In this document: positions 60,101-64,000 of the stretch, piece by piece
Numbering within the stretch: the stretch's first letter is position 1
Layout: every line of letters starts with the position of its first letter
DNA from: Hexactinellida sp. DTS-2022
Taxonomy: Eukaryota; Porifera; Hexactinellida
Direction of reading: 5' to 3'
Assembly: GCA_028753945.1 (NCBI GenBank)
Contig: JAPNXP010000013.1
Span: forward strand, 4,465,501-4,529,500
DNA length: 64,000 nucleotides
Translations under genes and position numbers: made by a program
The notes under the pieces: model-generated
What the model was told of the DNA's origin: nothing
Seen by the model: the letters and a program-made list of their open reading frames with translations, nothing else
Database searches by the model: none

Positions 60101-61363
60101 TTGTGAAAAGAGAACACAGATTACCTACTTCAACATCCGCACCTTTCCGTTCGTACTCCTTATCTTTCTTAAAACTGTTCACAATAATGACTCCGTAGCC
60201 TCTGGGGTATTCGGGACCGATCTCGTAAGGTTTGAGAATATTCGGACGAGCCATACTCAAGATCAATTATAAGTTAGAAATAATGTTCACTGCAGCAAAA
60301 TGAAAACTACTTTTCTCACTCACATAAACGTAAACCTAGTAAATACCTAATTTATAAGTTTCTGTTCCAATACTCGGGTCATCATGTGAACAAATATTCC
60401 AAATATTGATATTGCAATCATATCTAGTTCACATTAGTCATGATACACTTGGCTGAATTTTAAAACGATAGAAAATACAAATCACATAAGTTTGCTGAGT
60501 AATCAGATCCCTATATTGGCAGAGATGGTAGGATATTATTAACATGGACATTAGACTGTATTTGATACAAAAATCAATGTGAAGATCGACCAGAACGATA
60601 GGGTTGGTTGGTGAGCCATGGCCCAACCATAATTTCTTGAGAGATAATAATGTAAATTATCATCATGCAAATTATCCCACAAGGTCTTACCAATCATAAC
60701 CCCTAGCCCCTAGGCCCTACCAATTCCAATCCCGAGTCAGCACCTAGTATCACCCAAGTTGTATTCAGGCTGGTGCCACCGTGCCACGTGATCTTAGATA
60801 TCAACGGATACTTTTCTAGATGCGCGAAAATCGAGAGTACTCCCATAGTCCATAGACGTAATCAAATTGAGTAATTTAGTCGCGTGTGAGTGAGCTCAAA
60901 CTAAATCTAGGTGCACAGAACAGAATTTCGTTTGTATGAACCCTGGTCTCACCTTGAGTTCCGGTTTGCTCTTCTTGGTTGCGCCTTCAAACGCGTAGAA
61001 AGATAACTGCGCGGGCAGGTAGGCCCCTATATCCACCTTGTAGCTCTCCCCCATCTTGCCAGACGTTATGCCGATGACCATATCTCCCAGCATGGGCACA
61101 TACTACGGGATACAAACAAGTATAAATGGCAGATCTCTACTGTAATAATTAAATAAATAAAACAGACAACTCACTCTCTTCTCCGGCGTATCTACCCAGT
61201 ATTTGTTATTCGCGTGTTTCAGCAATCCTGGTTTTATCACGACTACATCTCTGTTCTCTCTTTGTTGCAGGCCCGGCCCTAAGGCAAGGACAGTCTTGTC
61301 TCCCTCGCTCCTGCCCACAATGTCTCCTGGTAGCACTGTTGTGTTTGCTAATGCGGAGTCCAT
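57105..61363 (-). CDS. EXOSC3: Exosome subunit RRP40 (EXOSC3), four exons
   Basis: Exons 61175-61363, 60953-61102, 57683-57831 and 57105-57300 give 227 aa with all splice sites GT-AG and frame kept. Exon 1: VLPGDIVGR, LGPGLQQR, KYWVDTPEKR. Exon 2: YVPMLGDMVIGITSGK and FEGATKKSKPELK (S1 domain). Exon 3: VGSLVYGKL...DIEPVMECVHRSGKA. Exon 4: FEIAVGMNGRVWLDT (KH domain, diagnostic of RRP40). RRP40 is one of three cap subunits of the RNA exosome, in nucleus and cytoplasm. The start at 61363 lacks the long N-terminal extension of human EXOSC3 (275 aa) and resembles yeast length. Intron 2 (57832-60952) contains a complete other gene. Intron 3 holds tandem GATAAGGATAGTAAATTGTA repeats. Confidence 0.9.
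57306..57460. repeat. Tandem repeat in EXOSC3 intron
   Basis: Several copies of a 25-30 base unit GATAAGGATAGTAA(A)TTGTA plus ATTAACT lie in the intron between exons 3 and 4. Confidence 0.8.
57463..57612. repeat. MITE-like element in EXOSC3 intron 3
   Basis: Left TACAGTAGAACTTCGTCAAT and right AACTGTGTTCTATGTACTGTA are imperfect inverses. Confidence 0.65.
57868..57997. repeat. MITE-like element in EXOSC3 intron 2
   Basis: ATAGTAGATGCCGGTTATAAGA at the left and TCTTATAACCAGCATCTACTG at the right are inverse; GTTCTTATAAC also occurs internally. Confidence 0.8.
58233..60254 (-). CDS. Caspase-NHL-like fusion protein
   Basis: 673 aa from the ATG at 60254 (MARPNILKPY). Residues about 18-275 are a caspase domain: GYGVIIVNS, then ERKGADVE with Arg36 (equal to caspase-3 Arg64), catalytic His94 in LSSHG, catalytic Cys144 in FNGCRI (usual QACRG), and small-subunit YSCLEGFVSLRS with Arg197 (equal to Arg207). 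A linker rich in Lys/Ser (280-415) follows. Residues about 418-673 hold NHL/propeller-like blades: NTVYIADGINSRVWC, YNDTVYVASNSAAYSIY, ETVVLGEENGGHILIIDL. No CARD or DED precedes the caspase part, so it is not an obvious initiator. The whole gene sits in intron 2 of EXOSC3 on the same strand. The changed active-site neighbours mean activity must be tested. A propeller behind the protease suggests target or sensor binding. Confidence 0.85.
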   Translation of the reverse strand: MARPNILKPYEIGPEYPRGYGVIIVNSFKKDKEYERKGADVEVGNLCSLFTKLGLELIVKRNLSANEIIKSLSDISRSNDLFDHSVLVVALSSHGTAKGLLGEAKADAEQVNKSVSEKDIVSIFSSQACPFLVGKPKVFIFNGCRITEEETVQVVGARALQEKLYTDKQTLRERKRGTGNSDVLKIYSCLEGFVSLRSNKRGSLFISTLCDFWGRFGNYKSLPDLVSYVNGELTDTCGSCVRLCGSDSESGEESDPPQCCYFDSTLTAELRLGDIAGNEEEIEIIQTDATKRVERKTWEDPIKYKRSKSFKKNRKNKNEQSSDLRKENKQPLRPVSKDEYTMHTQSPQIELAVESAAKESIHIPDLQALHIHKGQGLVNAVSFEKQFDIPYPQDVTNEVSQKPDLSSSSLPDSEPTEFFLCGTAFNEINTVYIADGINSRVWCCDVTRNEFPGYIYDPVFEYNQPYAVVADENFVIVTCGTTLISFDARTLCKVKQFEHKLANFSGIDIYNDTVYVASNSAAYSIYTGSYSLDMTEMALSTKGSDLKPDLYLSDLKILRSSLILLFNDSTTPVCLFNKEGVFMSVVLQSPQVQKYRFFTIDHFNETVVLGEENGGHILIIDLKKLVWTKFLYPRLAGLQLGGISLLSPDLLFVSVNTSKSPADLSDQCLTLTL

Positions 61364-61929
61364 ACGGCTGGAAATATGCCGGCCATTCAAACGGTACGTA
61401 ACGCAAATTCGCGAAATTAACACTTCCCCTCCCTATTGACCATTTTGTAACACAATAAGAATGGTCTGTCACACATTGGTTGCCCTCCTTGGAAGCGGTA
61501 CGTAACGTTTGAACGGCCCCACCCCTCGATTGGAGCATTGGGCGGTAATTTATATCTCGTCAAACCGCCCTGACCGCTTCCGACGGCCCTGAAACGCGTA
61601 ACCGAGAAGATCTGCAATATTGTCGAAATTTATATTACATTCGAAATTCAAATATTTAGGTCCATTTTTCGTATGTAATTTCTATATTTTTGAGAAATGT
61701 GACCTTATAACTCTGCGATTTCGAATAAGATAAGAGTACTTTTTACATACGTATTATATATGTAATATGATACTATATAATTATCCCTCGAATTTCTAGT
61801 TTCTATCGTAAATCTTCTCGAGATGTCTAAATAATAGAGCCAGTGCCAACAAAGATATATTTTGAGATAATGGTGTGAGAAAGACAATATAAAGACACGA
61901 ACATTCAAACAAATATATGTACGGATCTT

Positions 61930-62132
61930 GCTCTTCACAGTCAAAACACCTGTAAGGGCCTCTCCAAGATCCTTCAGGGTCACGTCCATGCAGTTAGCCA
62001 TGATAACACTTGTCACAAAATTCGAAAAATATCCAATCACCTGTCTTACGCCTTAGTTAGAGGTAGTATTGGGCAATTGCGCTGCTTGCACTGTTCGCAA
62101 ATAATATCTGAATCATCTTCAGAGGACGCCAT
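61930..62132 (-). pseudogene. Frameshifted PHD-finger-like remnant
   Basis: Three consecutive frames of the minus strand give ICEQCKQRNC, then GDWIFFEFCDKCYH, then ANCMDVTLKDLGEAL. Joined by two one-base shifts they would follow a PHD-like C-x2-C ... W-I ... C-x2-C ... H-x2-C pattern. As the sequence stands no single frame carries it, so I call it a remnant. I give no joined protein. It could instead be spliced in a way I cannot resolve. Confidence 0.35.
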
Positions 62133-62269
62133 TGGAATTTGTGTATTCGCACCAGTACCAGTATTGGATAAAGATTCACTGCCGAAAGCTTTGGATTTAT
62201 AATTTTATCCGGCCTTAAGTTTCTCGAATCTATAAAGATACAAAAAGAGACAAACATGACAAAAATTAT

Positions 62270-62720
62270 CTTATGTTATCTGACATAAGTAATAAAATCT
62301 AAAAATACAGCTGTGCCGATAGCATGCTCCTTTAGAGGCACTATATTTTGGTAGTTGGTTGATTGATGGTGCCTACAGAAGAACATGTGTCGGGCACAGC
62401 TGTATTTTTAGATTTTTTTGCCATGTCATCACTATAAAGGTGTTAATAAACCATTGTTTCGTATGGTAACGACCCTAAGTGCGTTGGGAGTTTCCTTTTA
62501 GCCAACTTCAATTTCAGAGATTTCAAGTTTAATTGGAATATAATATGTCGATGAGTCAGCATTTTTTCTGTGCATGTTGGATGTCGCGAAATATCGAATT
62601 CACAAAATTGTAAAAACACATTTTTGACGATGTCATCATCACCTCGAGGTGTTAATTATGACACATTTGTAGAGGTGTACCATGGCATAAGGATCAATTG
62701 ATAAATTGGAAGTTTGTTTC
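62270..62720. repeat. Dispersed repeat with embedded MITE
   Basis: 62296-62415 is an AATCTAAAAATACAGCTGTG element with inverse end CAGCTGTATTTTTAGATT. The following 300 bases (GCCATGTCATCACTATAAAG through GTAGAGGTGTACC) match, inverted, 51600-51900. Confidence 0.8.
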
Positions 62721-63339
62721 TTATATCATCTTAGATTAATTTAACTAACCTAAATTACCCAATACCCAATAAATGTTTTGAATTAACTTCCTCACTAATT
62801 AAACTGTATTTACTGATACGTAACAACACCTCGCTTCTTCAAATTTTATTTGCTAAGTATAATGAAATGTTCATGTAACGAAATTATTAAATTTCTGTTT
62901 CTTGTAAAATGAGAGCTTTTAACCAAAATACGTATGCAACTAGAGGGGAAACGAATATTCGATCTCGCAGGTAAATGATTAGTTATAGACTAGTGAAAAA
63001 TTCGTTCGTTTCGATTCTTTTAGCCTAAATTATTAAGCTTTTAAGCTACTTTATAAATGCAAAGCTATTACTGAGTACTTGTTCTAATAAGTTTTATCGA
63101 AACAACTGGTATAATGCTATTTTAGGCGATTCCTTAGCTGATTGCTACTACAAAATATATATCTACGTCATAAATAGTTAATTCCTAATATTAATTATCT
63201 GTAATTGGTACGTAAATATAATTAGTTTTCTATATCGTTGTTGAATAGGTTTCAATTATACAATACAAGGTCTGTCTTGTGATTATTATCTTGACCTTGC
63301 ACAACCAGTGTTACTATTTATAGAATAGCACACTTTAGG

Positions 63340-63523
63340 ATATATAAGCTCATTTCGAGTGTAGTATTTACAAATACAATTACATTGTCAGTTTGATTTG
63401 ATCCTTCGTTCCAATTTTAGGTAAGTATTTGATTACTTTGTACTCAATTATGTAATTATAATTTATAACTACTATAATTGATAATGAGAGGTAGATACTC
63501 TTGGGTTGATTTTACACTTACAG
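63340..63523 (+). promoter_or_regulatory. TATA box and 5'UTR intron of the TMEM70 gene
   Basis: ATATATAAG at 63340-63348 is about 30 bases before a likely transcript start near 63370. A consensus donor GTAAGT begins at 63421, and a pyrimidine-rich acceptor ending CAG is at 63521-63523, 24 bases before the ATG. A short leader intron of about 103 bases is inferred. Confidence 0.55.
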
Positions 63524-63547
63524 CATACACTAGTGGTAGTACGTAGC

Positions 63548-64000
63548 ATGTTGTCTCGGCTTGTAAGGTTCACTTCTATGAATCATATATTCATAAGGCC
63601 CTCACTCCCGGTAACCACATATGGAATGTGTGGCTACAAGAGACACAAGAGTGAAGTTGGCATCGCGGCAGATTCGAAGCTTATCTATTCAGGACCGTTT
63701 TCCCCTGCTGTCAAAGCCATAAAACTTGTATCTCTGATGTCAAGCACGACTGTTTTGATAGTTTCTCCATTTCTCCTCGCGTTTGGGAAGGAGGAGATCC
63801 CTATGTTCGGCAAATGTATGATAGTGGGCATAACTCTCCTCGCCTCGTGGGGCACCACTGGGCTGTTGCATTTACTATCGCGCGCTTACATACACAAACT
63901 GTACTACAATAGTAAACAGGAAATATTCACCGCATACACAACAACGTTATTTTTCCGCACGCGCATAACAAGCATACACTCGGCTGATATAAAACAGCCC
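63548..64000 (+). CDS. TMEM70: TMEM70-like mitochondrial protein (partial, runs off the window)
   Basis: 151 codons are open to the window's end. The N terminus MLSRLVRFTSMNHIFIRP is a basic mitochondrial presequence. It is followed by SKLIYSGPFSPAVKAIKLVS, two hydrophobic hairpin helices (about 70-90 and 100-118), then YIHKLYYNSKQEIFTAYTTT and DIKQP, the order found in TMEM70 (human: LIYTG, then K-YVIRLYHE, then DVKIPD). TMEM70 helps assemble ATP synthase and complex I in the inner membrane. TMEM186, in the same family, is an alternative, but the DIKQP end favours TMEM70. Confidence 0.8.
   Translation, partial: MLSRLVRFTSMNHIFIRPSLPVTTYGMCGYKRHKSEVGIAADSKLIYSGPFSPAVKAIKLVSLMSSTTVLIVSPFLLAFGKEEIPMFGKCMIVGITLLASWGTTGLLHLLSRAYIHKLYYNSKQEIFTAYTTTLFFRTRITSIHSADIKQP

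Larger units (their letters stand above)
61364..63339. other. Stretch between EXOSC3 and TMEM70
   Basis: No intact gene. It contains a frameshifted PHD-like remnant (61930-62132) and a copy of the dispersed composite repeat (62270-62720). The remaining sequence, 62720-63339, is AT-rich without recognisable features. Confidence 0.6.

Noticed and set aside
58233-60254. Reading the protease as a metacaspase or an inactive paracaspase
   Set aside because: The SHG His, the Cys in NGCRI, and both S1 arginines align with animal caspases; acidic-pocket residues of metacaspases are absent.

Overview
The window looks like nuclear DNA of an early-branching animal. It encodes animal-type proteins (SIDT-type transmembrane protein, caspase, BIR/IAP proteins, coiled-coil NHL proteins, TMEM70, WDR59, ASH2L). 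Most genes are intronless or have few short introns, and the spaces between them are AT-rich and packed with short inverted-repeat elements. A sponge, possibly a glass sponge, fits this compact layout, but that is an inference from gene style, not from a sequence match.

Layout. 1-510 is a palindromic satellite. 2171-10804 holds a SIDT-like gene, an orphan 215-aa gene, two coiled-coil/NHL genes (one per strand) and, between those two, one isolated exon of an aromatic amino acid hydroxylase. 10805-14406 is a nest of inverted repeats. 14407-21789 is a plus-strand housekeeping stretch: VWA5A-like protein, UTP6, mitochondrial methionyl-tRNA formyltransferase and a 67-aa membrane peptide, with a minus-strand tRNA-Leu in it. 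22096-35037 is a minus-strand cluster of five single-BIR proteins with long low-complexity tails, two of them built from 135-bp or 144-bp coding tandem repeats. 35781-41868 continues on the minus strand with a third NHL gene, SUMO, ADAT2 and NOM1. 43769-50902 is a plus-strand run: WDR59, a coiled-coil/Cys-rich protein, uS5m (MRPS5) and a two-exon ASH2L. 50903-56686 is repeat-rich with one orphan multi-pass membrane gene. 56687-61363 has the first exon of Asterix/WDR83OS and a four-exon EXOSC3 whose second intron contains a complete same-strand gene fusing a caspase domain to an NHL-like propeller. The window ends inside a TMEM70 gene that has a visible TATA box and a 5'UTR intron.

How the genes relate. 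Housekeeping genes cover rRNA processing (UTP6, NOM1, EXOSC3), mitochondrial translation and respiration (MTFMT, uS5m, TMEM70), tRNA editing (ADAT2), SUMO, GATOR2 signalling (WDR59) and H3K4 methylation (ASH2L). Set among them is a lineage-type set: five BIR proteins, three coiled-coil/NHL proteins without RING, a coiled-coil/Cys-rich protein and the caspase-NHL fusion. BIR proteins are known caspase regulators elsewhere, and the NHL domain links the caspase to the other set. The most interesting hypothesis is therefore a local, rapidly changing cell-death or innate-sensing repertoire. Dozens of MITE-like elements, several in gene introns, account for most other structure.
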